Part shown: piece by piece, positions 1 through 9,395 of the stretch | Numbering within the stretch: the first letter of the stretch is position 1 | Layout: each line of letters opens with the position of its first letter | Origin: Arthrobotrys musiformis | Lineage: Eukaryota > Ascomycota > Orbiliomycetes > Orbiliales > Orbiliaceae | DNA: 64,000 nucleotides | Direction of reading: 5' to 3' | NCBI GenBank assembly: GCA_036971715.1 | Contig: JAVHJL010000005.1 | Span: 2,666,001 to 2,730,000, forward strand | Program-made: the position numbers and the translations under genes | Notes under the pieces: model-generated | Databases searched by the model: none | The model's input: only the letters and a program-made list of their open reading frames with translations | What the model was told of the DNA's origin: nothing

Positions 1-1019
1 AATTATCGACAGGTGGAATAGTTGGCGTCTGAAGAGAAGCGTGCTTGGAGCTTATAAGTACATACGTTTGGGTCCGAGACAAATAATTTTGCTTGGTCGT
101 ATACTACTCAGGCATATGCATGTCTCTTCCCAAGATAAATCTAATATATATACCCTATCAATCTATACTTGCATGAAGCCAGAATTGGCAGAATGGCCAT
201 ATTTTGTCTCTTTCGACAGCTCTAGTCCAAGCTCTCATTGGAATCTCCTCATCGGATAATAGTTGCAACATTGGCTTAGCTTAGCACAATTTGATAAGAT
301 TCGATTCTAGATATAGTGGTAAGTTTCAACTAGCTAGAAGATAGCGCCGAGTGCCAGTGTGCCGGGTATAAGGTGCAACTACAAATTTAGGTACATTTCT
401 TTCCATGTGATTGTGAGTGACAGATATATACAGATGCATCGGTTGATTTACCAAAATTTCGAAAGTGATGCAGCTGCCGGCTTATTGGCTGATGGCCGAC
501 TGCCATGCTGTTAAGCAGGGGGATTGAGGAAACGCAGATGTGGTACAAGCCGCCATCTTTGGTAACCATTTTACGTCTGATATCTAACGAGAACGGTCCA
601 GGCCATGCATACAGTCGCCGAAGCAAGCTGTGTACCACCAACGTTGCAACACGACGCATCCAACTCAAAAGAGGCGCTGGGGGCGACGAATAGGAACGAC
701 TCCTTGCCGAACGCAGAGAATGTCTCTTCTTGGCTGCGAAAGGTGCGGTATACATGTATATATGGCAGCACGGATTAGGTCGATTGGAAGTTTGAGGCTT
801 AAAAATCGCCATCCATTGCGAGTGAAATGAGTATGTGGACGGCGGAATCGATATGCCATTATGCCCGACTGCAAGTCGGGGTCTTTATGTACTTAGGTAA
901 ATGCCCCCCGGGGGGGTAGGTACCAAAATGTGTTGTTTTTTCCAGAAGGTTCTATGTTTATGAACAGCTTTGAATTTATTAGGGTGGTAAGTAAGTACCT
1001 AGGTAGACTTGTATATAAG

Positions 1020-1115
1020 TATAAGCCAGTAGATAGGCTAGTAAATAGGCTGGTTAGTGGGCTAATAAATAGAACAGCTAGTAGGTAGGCCAGCTAGTAG
1101 GTAGGCTGGCAGATG
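1020..1115. repeat. Degenerate tandem repeat (TAGTAGGTAGGC-like)
   Basis: Units of roughly 12-16 bases of the form tagtaggtaggc(c/t)agc recur with substitutions (gtaaataggctgg, gtaggtaggccag, gtaggtaggctgg). This is a small decayed minisatellite with no coding frame. Confidence 0.6.
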
Positions 1116-1399
1116 GGTTACAACGTTGGAACATAGGATAAAATATAAATATATCAATTTGCTAAAACATAAGCTTGAATTTAAGTCTTGAATTGACAAA
1201 TAGCTGATACTTACGTTCCAACCTACGCAACTACTAACAATTAATGATGAAGGCCAGGCAGTCGGGTTTCAGTGGTGCCGTAGGCACCTACTGTTGCAAG
1301 TAACTTATGTGTATTTACGCCGAAGGGGGGTGTACGGCATTCCGCCCTCTTAACATAATACGCCTTAAGTTCCTGCTGAGTTTACGAGATAACTGCTGA

Positions 1400-1427
1400 G
1401 TATACATGTACATATGTACATGTATAC
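1400..1427. repeat. 28-bp perfect palindrome
   Basis: The sequence from 1400 to 1427 equals its own reverse complement, centred on CATATG and built from ACATGTAC-like blocks. The next outer bases (a at 1399, c at 1428) do not pair. It lies just upstream of the doubtful hydrophobic frame at 1470. Confidence 0.85.
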
Positions 1428-1469
1428 CCGCAAAATAAGTCGAAAGAACGAAAATGGCCAGCCTTACGG

Positions 1470-1845
1470 AATTCTACTCTCGACATAGCCGGTTTTTTTA
1501 AAAATTCTCATATCTTTCTCTCTTGCAGCAGTCATAATCGCGAGCTATGCCGTGATAATTCTGCTCTTCACCCGACCTATGCTTCTCGTTCTTCTGGTGC
1601 CATTCCTAGCCGCACTTTTAGGGATCTGGGGCCGTTAGTACGTGCAAAGTAACGAACTAATGCCAGGATACGATCCTGTGACAATTGCCACCTACGGGCC
1701 CGTACACGGCATTCCCCCAGGAATGCCTGGAAATGTTGTAAATAAACTCAAGATAGCAAAGTACCCTCAGGGCGGTGGCAGGTATCAGTTCATAGCCAAC
1801 GGGGATGTCGAGTACGCGGCTAGCAAAGCTCCAAGTCAGGAGTAG
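1470..1845 (+). pseudogene. Possible small membrane-protein gene or its remnant
   Basis: One frame reads a strongly hydrophobic stretch (core IIASYAVIILLF, then LLVLLVPFLAALLGIWG), meets TAG at 1636-1638, and continues in the same frame with a protein-like segment (PGYDPVTIATYGPVHGIPPG ... GGGRYQFIANGDVEYAA) to a stop near 1845. An intron from the GT at 1635 to the AG ending the cccccag near 1710 would remove the stop in frame. No start codon is obvious: an ATG at about 1454 followed by GTTTTTTT...TTGCAG gives the wrong phase. I recognise no family. It could be a decayed gene, an unusual spliced gene or chance. Confidence 0.2.
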
Positions 1846-2689
1846 GGATATATATCGGGAGAATCTGTACGTATGGCAAAGGGGATTAATTTACTCCAAT
1901 ATCACTTGCTTTTCTCATAGCTTCCTCGGACTATTTTTTCCCCATAAGTATTTAATATTTACCTATCTAATCGATAAAATAAAATATTCATTCACAAGAC
2001 GAAATGAGGAGACACTGAACAAAATCTTAGCCAAAATACCACAACCTGCCGTCTACCACATTGGCCTGTTAAGGAAAATTCACAATGATCCTGTAGAAGA
2101 GGGATGCCTGTTTACGAGAGCAGGTGAGCGGTCTAAATCGTGTCATAGAAAGAGGCGAGGAAAGATGCAACAGAACCTTTGTGTTGAGTTACTATTGTGT
2201 CTTGGCGGTCCTTAGCGCAGATTATGCAGCGTCCCCAGGCCAAAAGGGGTTGTTAGCACCTTAGTTCTTCGTACGGCATGAACTCCGAAAGAAATACGTC
2301 ATAGTACGATAGTATCGTGGATATCGATTGTGTAGCTGAATTCTGAACCTGGATTATAATCGATATCCTAGTTTTAACATTGATCATGTCAGATAAGCTG
2401 TGCAGGCGCATATGCTGCACGGGCCGGGGATTGTTTTCCCGTAATCTTGTTATGGAACTGCCTCAAAAGAGCGCTGTGTGGTAAAGTTATAAAGATCATC
2501 GATTGAATTCTGAACTCTCGAACCGAACAAAAAAGGTAGTGAAAGAACAGCAGTGAAATAGACACAGCCAAGGGCATCCCAGGCATATATAAGTACCTAT
2601 AGTTACTATCATCTGAGAAAATGTAAAGTGTAAATGCGCAGCATGTAGAACAACCAAGACCTCATTATAAACCTTGCTCGACCGTCAAA
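1846..2689. other. Intergenic / promoter region of the 2690 gene
   Basis: A 136-codon open frame (1805-2215) has no recognisable similarity and looks like chance. An 11-bp inverted repeat lies at 2319-2329 and 2358-2368. A TATATAA box at 2586-2592 sits about 100 bases before the ATG at 2690 and is a plausible core promoter for that gene. Confidence 0.5.
2319..2368. repeat. 11-bp inverted repeat, 28-nt spacer
   Basis: GGATATCGATT at 2319-2329 is matched by AATCGATATCC at 2358-2368, a perfect inverted pair. It lies about 320 bases upstream of the gene at 2690 and could be a regulator site or chance. Confidence 0.55.
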
Positions 2690-3271
2690 ATGGATATCAC
2701 CGGAAACTCCCCGTTTCCCATCTTCGACGACCTCGAACTGGCAAATATGATGAACGGCGGCAAACTGGATTTTAACGAATTCCTCCAGCCACGGCAGCAG
2801 TACCTGCGAGGAAGCTTAAATTCCTCAAAGACATGGTCTTTGCGTCCGATATACCAGAATGTCCGGACAGTAATGGAGCATGCAGGTCGGTCCAATACTT
2901 CGCCAGAACGCAGACGTCTCCACAATACCAACGAACTGCTCGAACGAATTGCAAAGCTGGATAACCATACCGCCTTAATATACGCCGCTATCAATGAGAT
3001 ATTTCTAACGATGCATATTCAACAAGGAACCCTAGAAAAGAAATTGGCTATCCTGAGAAGACATCCGGCGAAGAACGAAAAGCGAATGCTGGAGCTAAAG
3101 AAGACCTACGAGGCTAGCTGGAAGAGCCTACGGACGGATCTCAAGGCTCAGAGGGACGTTCTAGCGATTGAAGAGGATCTTCGAAACTCGTTTATGAAGG
3201 AGTTGAAGATTACTTGCGAGAGGGCTGGTGGAAACAGCAATAGCTGGTGGAAAGGGAGCCACTCCCGTTGA
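2690..3271 (+). CDS. Hypothetical protein, helical/coiled-coil-like (193 aa)
   Basis: Single-exon frame of 193 residues that I do not recognise. The first 70 residues are mixed (FPIFDDLELANMM near residue 10). From about residue 85 to 180 the protein is rich in Lys, Glu, Leu and Arg with heptad-like spacing (LLERIAKLDNH, EKKLAILRRH, ELKKTYEASWKSLRTDL), which suggests a long helix or coiled coil. There is no signal peptide or membrane segment. The ATG has A at -3 and a TATATAA box about 100 bases upstream, which favours this start. It converges on the Mpv17 family gene (stops about 300 bases apart). The coding case rests on length, start context and composition, and no intron is needed. It could be a lineage-specific gene. 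Confidence 0.55.
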   Translation: MDITGNSPFPIFDDLELANMMNGGKLDFNEFLQPRQQYLRGSLNSSKTWSLRPIYQNVRTVMEHAGRSNTSPERRRLHNTNELLERIAKLDNHTALIYAAINEIFLTMHIQQGTLEKKLAILRRHPAKNEKRMLELKKTYEASWKSLRTDLKAQRDVLAIEEDLRNSFMKELKITCERAGGNSNSWWKGSHSR

Positions 3272-3571
3272 AAAAAGCCCTTCACGCCTGGAGTCTAGAA
3301 ACGAGACCGATCCATTAAAAATGATTTGTTTAGAAGCTATTTTGGAGTTTCAATTCGCGGTTGCGCAATCCGCAATGTTTTCGTGGACAGAAACGAAAAT
3401 TTAGCCAAGCGACTTTCAATCTAACAAGCAATATATAAACGCAATAAAAACAAGCTGAGAAGCCAAACCTGCAATGGTATCATCAATATATACATTACAA
3501 ACCCTTCCTAAGCCGTTATATCGTTCATAATCTCGTGTGAAGCCATTGTCATTAATATCAAAATTCCGTCC
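3272..3571. other. Convergent 3' intergenic region
   Basis: AT-rich sequence between the stops of the 2690 gene and the Mpv17-family gene. No frame or structured element is recognised; it probably carries the two 3' untranslated regions. Confidence 0.5.
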
Positions 3572-4319
3572 TTAGACTTCTCCTATCAACAAGCTGAGAT
3601 ATATGGTCCATCCCAGAGAAACCAAGCTTCCGAACAAAACCCGTCGCTCAAATGGCACAACGCTGAAGGATATCAGCGCAACAAGGGGCCAGAGTTTCCA
3701 ACCAGCTAACTGGAATTTCCAAAAGTCCTAAAGACATAATTGCATTAGACGCTAGACTATGGATTACGTAATAGAATTTGAAGCAAGTCTTGTGCGATTA
3801 CCTTAGCAAGATTCCATTGCACCTGCTCCCAAGGATTACCATTGAGGAGCCCCATGCCGATAATAAATAGTGCAGTGTTGATGGGACCGCCGCAGCACTG
3901 GTCTAGAAATAGTTTCCTAGCAATATTGCTCTTCTTGAGCCTCCCGGGCTCCTGGTGGGAAACACCGTGTGGGGGTGGCGACAAAGGTGCCTTCTCTTTC
4001 AAGGCGATATCATCGGTTTTCTTTAGGTCCTGGCGCGAATCTGGAGGATAGGTAGGAAAGCTCCGTTCCAGAAAAGCCTGCCATTTGTAATTAGGAGGGG
4101 TGGTGATGAGGGTGAATATGAAGAAACGTAGAATGGGAGCAACGGCAAGCTCGAAAGGTCGCTGGAGAACTAGACATCAGCATAGCACTATCACATATCG
4201 GTTTACTGGATCTCACGTACATCCGCCTTCCACGCAGCTAGTATCTGAGCGAGAAAGTTTGACAACCCAGATAAAAGTGAAGCCTGGATCGCGGCAGTTA
4301 CAATTGGCGGTATCGCCAT
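3572..4319 (-). CDS. Mpv17/PMP22 family integral membrane protein
   Basis: Small multi-pass membrane protein of the Mpv17/PMP22/Sym1 family, which sits in mitochondrial inner or peroxisomal membranes and is thought to act as a channel or in stress metabolism. Three exons: 4319-4221, 4161-3802 and 3727-3572; introns are 59 and 74 nt with GTACGT...CCAG and GTAATC...TTTAG borders, all phase 0, giving 204 aa. Family landmarks appear in order: N-terminal helix with IVTAAIQASLLSGLSNFLAQ, then TPPNYKWQAFLERSFP at the exon 2 centre, ARKLFLDQCCGGPINT (the family K-x-x-x-DQ segment), and in exon 3 GWKLWPLVALISFSVVPFERR, the family signature, followed by a last helix. The tract of about 50 residues after SFPTYP, carrying SPPPHGV, is longer than in Sym1. 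It is divergent from the GH114 gene. The assignment is firm; the exact start could move slightly. Confidence 0.88.
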
Positions 4320-5354
4320 TTCTCGGCGTGACAAAAATGGGCTAATGAGACAGATTGGTGATAAAATTTAGATCTACGCCACGATCTGGAATGGCTCTAC
4401 ACAGCCGTGTCGGTCCGAGAAATTGAATGGCGGGCCTGAGCTCTGGAGAGATAAAGTTATGCGGGTGAGCCGAGGCGCTACGATGCAGGAAACGAATTGG
4501 CAATGGGGTGTTGTGGTTTGAAGTTGAAGACAGTCTGGTCTGTCTGTCTTGTGCGAGCACAGACCAACAGCCAGCCTGGGAGGCCCGTCAAACACCACAG
4601 CTCCAACACACGCACATGAATTCAATTCCAGACGTATCATATCCATCGTGAGAGTGTCGGTATAATATTGGTCGGTACGAATCACACCGCCTTTGACTCG
4701 TCCTTGCGCCGGCAGATCGCCTCTCGCTCACCCACCCCCAGCCCTGGATCCCGGCCTTTTCGAGGAAGGGTTGCAATGGGCTTCGAATTCGTCGTAAGGC
4801 AGCGAGGCGTTTCCATCGCGTAATAGTGCTTATTTACTCAAATGCAAACTCAGGTGTTCATTCTCCTTCGTTGGGTCTGACTTGGCTTCTCTCGGGCGGG
4901 AGTCAAGAAAGGCATCTTCAACATGGTCTTTTAAAGGCCATCGTCGTCTTTGATCAGATCTTCGTCTTCTTTCGTCCAACAGTTGTAAAAGACTTCACGA
5001 GCGACGAGATCCAAGTACCGTTTCCGGCAAACTTGGAGGTTCTGACTGAACGCGGGCCAAGGGAAGGTCCTCGACGGCCACTACCACACCACTTCGATCC
5101 CGATTCAAAGACAACAAGGTTCTGGACCCTTTTCTGTGCCTGATTATGTCTTAGACTCCGCACTATAAAAAGTCATTCTTTGAAGTAATCACCAAAAGGT
5201 CATTCCGAAAAGCCAAGTTCGAACCCAAGGTTTTCTTGCATATAATAATCTTAGCCTCCGCGTCCAGCTGCAGTTGGGCCCGATCCCCTAAGGACCAAAA
5301 TACAACTCGACAACGCATTCAGCTTCCGATCAAAAATAAGATACCCACAAGAGG
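4320..5354. other. Divergent promoter region between Mpv17-family and GH114 genes
   Basis: About 1 kb separates two divergent starts. Frames here (for example 4826-5143) show no recognised protein. It probably holds both promoters and 5' leaders; no strong repeat or structured element was seen. Confidence 0.5.
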
Positions 5355-6416
5355 ATGGCGAGGGATATTTCAATAACCACTTCAACTGGAGTTGTAAAGA
5401 AGGGCTCAGTGGCGAGTGCATCCGGCGGGCCTTTAGCCAAGCTTAAGCGCAACCGAACCTGCTTCTGGGTTCTCGGGGCGCTCATCCTCCTAGTAATTAT
5501 CGGACTTGGGGTCGGACTCGGGGTCGGCCTAACCAGGCGGTCGAACGACGACAGCGCCGAAAATGCAGTAGGAAACTCCACCGATGGAGCCGATAAATCA
5601 GGCACATCTAGCATTAGTACCAATACAAGTGGTTCAAACGGTATTAAAACGGTAACCGAAACCTACAAGGTCAGACCTTCACAAACTGCGACTGCTGCCC
5701 ACTGGCAACCGACCGCCGGAGAAACCTGGCAGATAACCCTCATCGGTCCTCCAAATAATACCGACGAAAAAGTCAGCGCCTACGATCTCGATCTGTTCGA
5801 TAACTCGTTATCTTTTATCGCAAGCCTCAAGTTAAAGGGCTACAAAATCATCTGTTATTTTTCCGCTGGGTCGTATGAAGACTGGCGGCCCGATTCAAAG
5901 AATTTTACCAAAGAAGATTACGGCGAGGCAATGGACGGTTGGGAAGGAGAATGGTGGGTTGACACAAACAGCGAGAACATTCGCAGCATCACGTCTGAGA
6001 GGATCGCTCTGGCACAATCTAAAGGATGTGACGCTATCGATCCGGACAATATCAATGGGTATCAAAACCCCACTGGCTTCAACCTCACCGAGGAAGATGC
6101 TGTTTCATTCGTTGAATTCATGGCTGGGGAAGCACATGGCCGAGGGATGGCCATGGGGCTGAAGAACGGGGGCGCCATAGTAGATCAAGTAGTAGAGTTC
6201 ACGGATTTCTGCGTTCAAGAGTCTTGTGTAGCCTACAACGAATGCGGGCCTTATCGTAGGTTTCTAGAGTACAATTCTCCAGTCTTTCATCTCGAATACC
6301 CGGATGAAAGCGAGATGACGGTTGCAGAAATATGTTCACCGAAGAATGGGGCGCAGGGGTTCTCAACACTGATAAAGCATCTTATTCTCGATGATTGGAC
6401 GGAGTATTGTCCCTAG
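5355..6416 (+). CDS. GH114 family glycosidase (endo-alpha-1,4-polygalactosaminidase-like), membrane-anchored
   Basis: Intronless gene, 353 aa. Residues 1-35 are a cytosolic tail with basic residues (KLKRNR), 36-59 a single hydrophobic anchor (FWVLGALILLVIIGLGVGL), 62-110 a Ser/Thr/Asn-rich linker with several N-x-S/T sites, and about 115-350 a GH114 TIM-barrel domain. Domain marks are HWQP...TWQITL at the start, the strand KIICYFSAGSYEDWRPD, the loop CDAIDPDNINGYQNPTGF with conserved acidic residues, and a C-terminal DWTEYC. GH114 enzymes cut alpha-1,4-linked galactosamine polymers such as fungal galactosaminogalactan. The layout predicts a type II membrane protein with the catalytic domain outside the cell or in the secretory lumen. 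The ATG gives the whole anchor. Substrate is inferred from family only. Confidence 0.88.
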   Translation: MARDISITTSTGVVKKGSVASASGGPLAKLKRNRTCFWVLGALILLVIIGLGVGLGVGLTRRSNDDSAENAVGNSTDGADKSGTSSISTNTSGSNGIKTVTETYKVRPSQTATAAHWQPTAGETWQITLIGPPNNTDEKVSAYDLDLFDNSLSFIASLKLKGYKIICYFSAGSYEDWRPDSKNFTKEDYGEAMDGWEGEWWVDTNSENIRSITSERIALAQSKGCDAIDPDNINGYQNPTGFNLTEEDAVSFVEFMAGEAHGRGMAMGLKNGGAIVDQVVEFTDFCVQESCVAYNECGPYRRFLEYNSPVFHLEYPDESEMTVAEICSPKNGAQGFSTLIKHLILDDWTEYCP

Positions 6417-9395
6417 GCTTTGCTGTGTGGTGTGTATTTATCTGGCTTTAGGTCTTGAATAAAGAGCTTCAGCTATAGATACGTGCGTATATAGTGTATA
6501 TCAGCGCAGTATCCTTTTCTGCGTTCTACCCATTAGTATACTAACTCTTATTGTTTAATTAATAGCATACTTGGTGTTTATATATAAATTATATTGTCTC
6601 GTACCCATAATCATAGTTATTGCTTGCTTTAAAATTGGATCCTTTACTTTATCCAAGTAATAACTAGTGTGCAAGGCAAGGGAATCCATAGCTATCGGAT
6701 TAGTTCGGAGGGGTTGGAGGGGGTGCTGCTTATGTGACGCACATCGTGTGCGGACCAGGACCCCGAGGCTACCATATTCTATACCTTCCAAGAGATAGAG
6801 AGGTTATTTCGGTGGCTGGGCTATCTTTGTACACGGGCTTTAAGACATCGGGTGTCTCTCATATGCCTCTGTCTTTTCCTCCCCCGCCCCCCCTCCTCTT
6901 TTGAAGTGTCTACAACCCTACAAGAAATGCAAGGGTATCGAAGTTGATACCCGGATACCTTTACTCGCTCGTTGTGCTCACGTAAAAGTACTAAACTTGG
7001 TTTGGAATTACCGATGCTGCGTTCATATATGTACAGAATAGTAGTGGGTCTACCTACATGTAACCTCGAGACCAGGCGCTCCTGACCTACATGTTACATG
7101 TACATAAACCTAGCATAGATACGTACGAACGAATAAAATATGCATACGCTCGCACGCCTAGGTGTCACAAATGGTCTTGTTGGGCATCGATGCGATCCAA
7201 CCTTGCTAGAAAGGAATTGACAGGTAACGGGCAGCTTCAGATAAACTCGATCGATCAGGTAGTTTAATCAACCGGTAAGAAAGGAAGGAAGGAAGAAAAC
7301 ACTTCTTCGTACGACACTCGAGATACATGCATCCCCCATGAACTTGCACAGTTGCCAGCTGGGCGACTGCAACCCAACCAACAAGTCTGCGGTACCATGG
7401 GAAGAATCGAATATCGCTACCGGTGTCCGACGTCTCGGGGAGTCAGGGAGGTTATCCGATCGAATGATATAGGACTTGAAGGGACATAAGTAGTTTATTC
7501 GGTACGAACATGGCTATGGCCAGTTAATCGGTATCTACCATGTCGAATTGACAGCTACGGTTGGACTTTTGTATTGTTGTACAACATCCTTGAAATCACG
7601 CCAGTCAGATATGTGGCACGCACATGGCGAAGCGTATTGGGTCTTCCTTGGGTGGTGCTGCTGCTGCAGATGCACGCCTGATCCACGGGCAGGTATATTA
7701 GGTACTTTTACCTATTACCAAGTACTTGATCAATGAGTTCGTTTGAATTAAGGCAATAGGTATGTTATGGGCGCACCGGGGCTCGGGAGCTAAAGTCTTG
7801 TCGTCCCGCTGCCAATGTGATAAAGCCTTGAATTATTCAGTTTCTCCATATGCATACTTAAGGAAGCAGCTCCAAGGACTTTTACCGAAAGAGAATGGTG
7901 TGATGTGAGAGTTATAGGTCCATCAATAGGTTATTTCGCGACTATGGGGCAACTGGGGTCGCTTGAATGGCTAAAATGATAGGGCATCGATGGCGCTCGA
8001 TAAGACTTTACGAAGATAGTTAGGCTAGACAAAAAATGCCGGCAAATCGCTCTCCCCTGTCGAGTCAGTGGAGCCCACGTTTATGAGCGAGAATTCTTCC
8101 ATCTCTGGAGAAATTTGTATCAACCACGCCACGGAGACAATCTCTCCTTCGGATAACTCGGACCAGACCCGTCTTGAATTTCAAACTTCGTATGCCCCAA
8201 ACTTTTAGTCCCCTTGGGTGCCTTGAAGCAACTAACCGGCCGATGCACTAAATGTTAATGAATATCACCAAATGTTTCTCATATAGCGTGAGGTTCAAAA
8301 ATTCTGGCTTTGCGTCATATCGATGTAGCCCCGTTCTTACGTTAAATCCCAACCCAACCTTCAATTCCGTTAGTCAATCATTCAGGGGATATGTTTAACA
8401 TAACGTGAACGAAATCGATCGAGCCCCACAGTTGAGTTGCTGGCTAGCCCTAACTACTATAGAAGTACTTATATACTATGCACCGCTTGCTTCCATACCC
8501 AACGGACTTTACACGACTCAACTTAGGGCTATGCACTGCAACCCATTTCATGCTAATTTTAGGCGGCAAAACAGATCCCGGGTCGTACTTCAACTTCACA
8601 GTGAAACAGGAATCCAATTAATTCACCGTGAAATCTGAGTATCAAGGGCCGGGCTGGCTGGCTGCCAAGAAATGGAAACAGGGCTCTCATGCAAGTTCTG
8701 CTCCGCATAAAGTCGGACTCGGTGTCAAACGACTGGGTGTCGGGAAGGCCAAAACCGAAAGCCCCCACGACGCCCAAACGAAGGACAAAAAAAAAAAAAA
8801 AAAAAAAAGTGATGAGCTTGGGAATCGTTCTATCTGTTTGTATTTTCTTCTTTTTGTTTAAACAAAGAAGTAGTGGGAATAATTGTACATACAAAATTGG
8901 TATACAAAAGCTGGAAGAGGAGTTAGAGAGTAATAATATAAAATATAGACGTCGTAAAATCTCGGCTGCCAATAGTCAGAAAGCCGCGCCTGTGAGCCAA
9001 ATAGTTCCACCACTCTACGAAACCAATCCCAAGTCCCGGACCAACGTATACCAAATCCTCGACCCGACAATAGTGCAAGTGTAAGGGGGGCGGTTATGTG
9101 AGAGAATTAAGATTATGCTGCGCTCTGGAATGGACTGATAGCCAAAAGAGGCTGGAACAGGAAAAGGAGGAAGAAGGGCAAGCCACTGTACGCTCAAAAT
9201 AACACAAAAACAACAAACGCCGTGAACCCGCCAACACGTATCAAGTTGAAAGGATGGAGGGAGACCCAGAAAAAAAACCCCAGTTTATAGCCTGACATAA
9301 AGAAAATCCGCCAAATCCAGTGAACGAATAGATGTGGTATCATGAAAAAGAAACAATGCTGAATAGATGAGAATAAATCGAACCGTTTGCCGCTT
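6417..9395. other. Long intergenic region, nothing recognised
   Basis: About 3 kb between the GH114 stop and the GT2 stop. Several short frames on both strands overlap and none resembles a known protein. A run of 22 A lies at 8787-8808, and ORFs that cross it are lysine-rich artefacts. No splice-joined gene was found on inspection. Confidence 0.45.
8787..8808. repeat. Poly-A run (22 nt)
   Basis: Uninterrupted A tract in intergenic DNA. It is one of four runs of 22 or more in this window. Confidence 0.9.

Larger units (their letters stand above)
1..1439. other. Intergenic, no gene recognised
   Basis: No frame here looks like a conserved protein, and the short open frames on both strands overlap each other without coding character. 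The stretch holds a degenerate tandem repeat at about 1020-1115 and a perfect palindrome at 1400-1427, both listed separately. Confidence 0.6.

Noticed and set aside
8559..9084. Open frames crossing the 22-nt A run
   Set aside because: Their length comes from the Lys/Phe homopolymer and overlapping frames on both strands; no conserved part is present.
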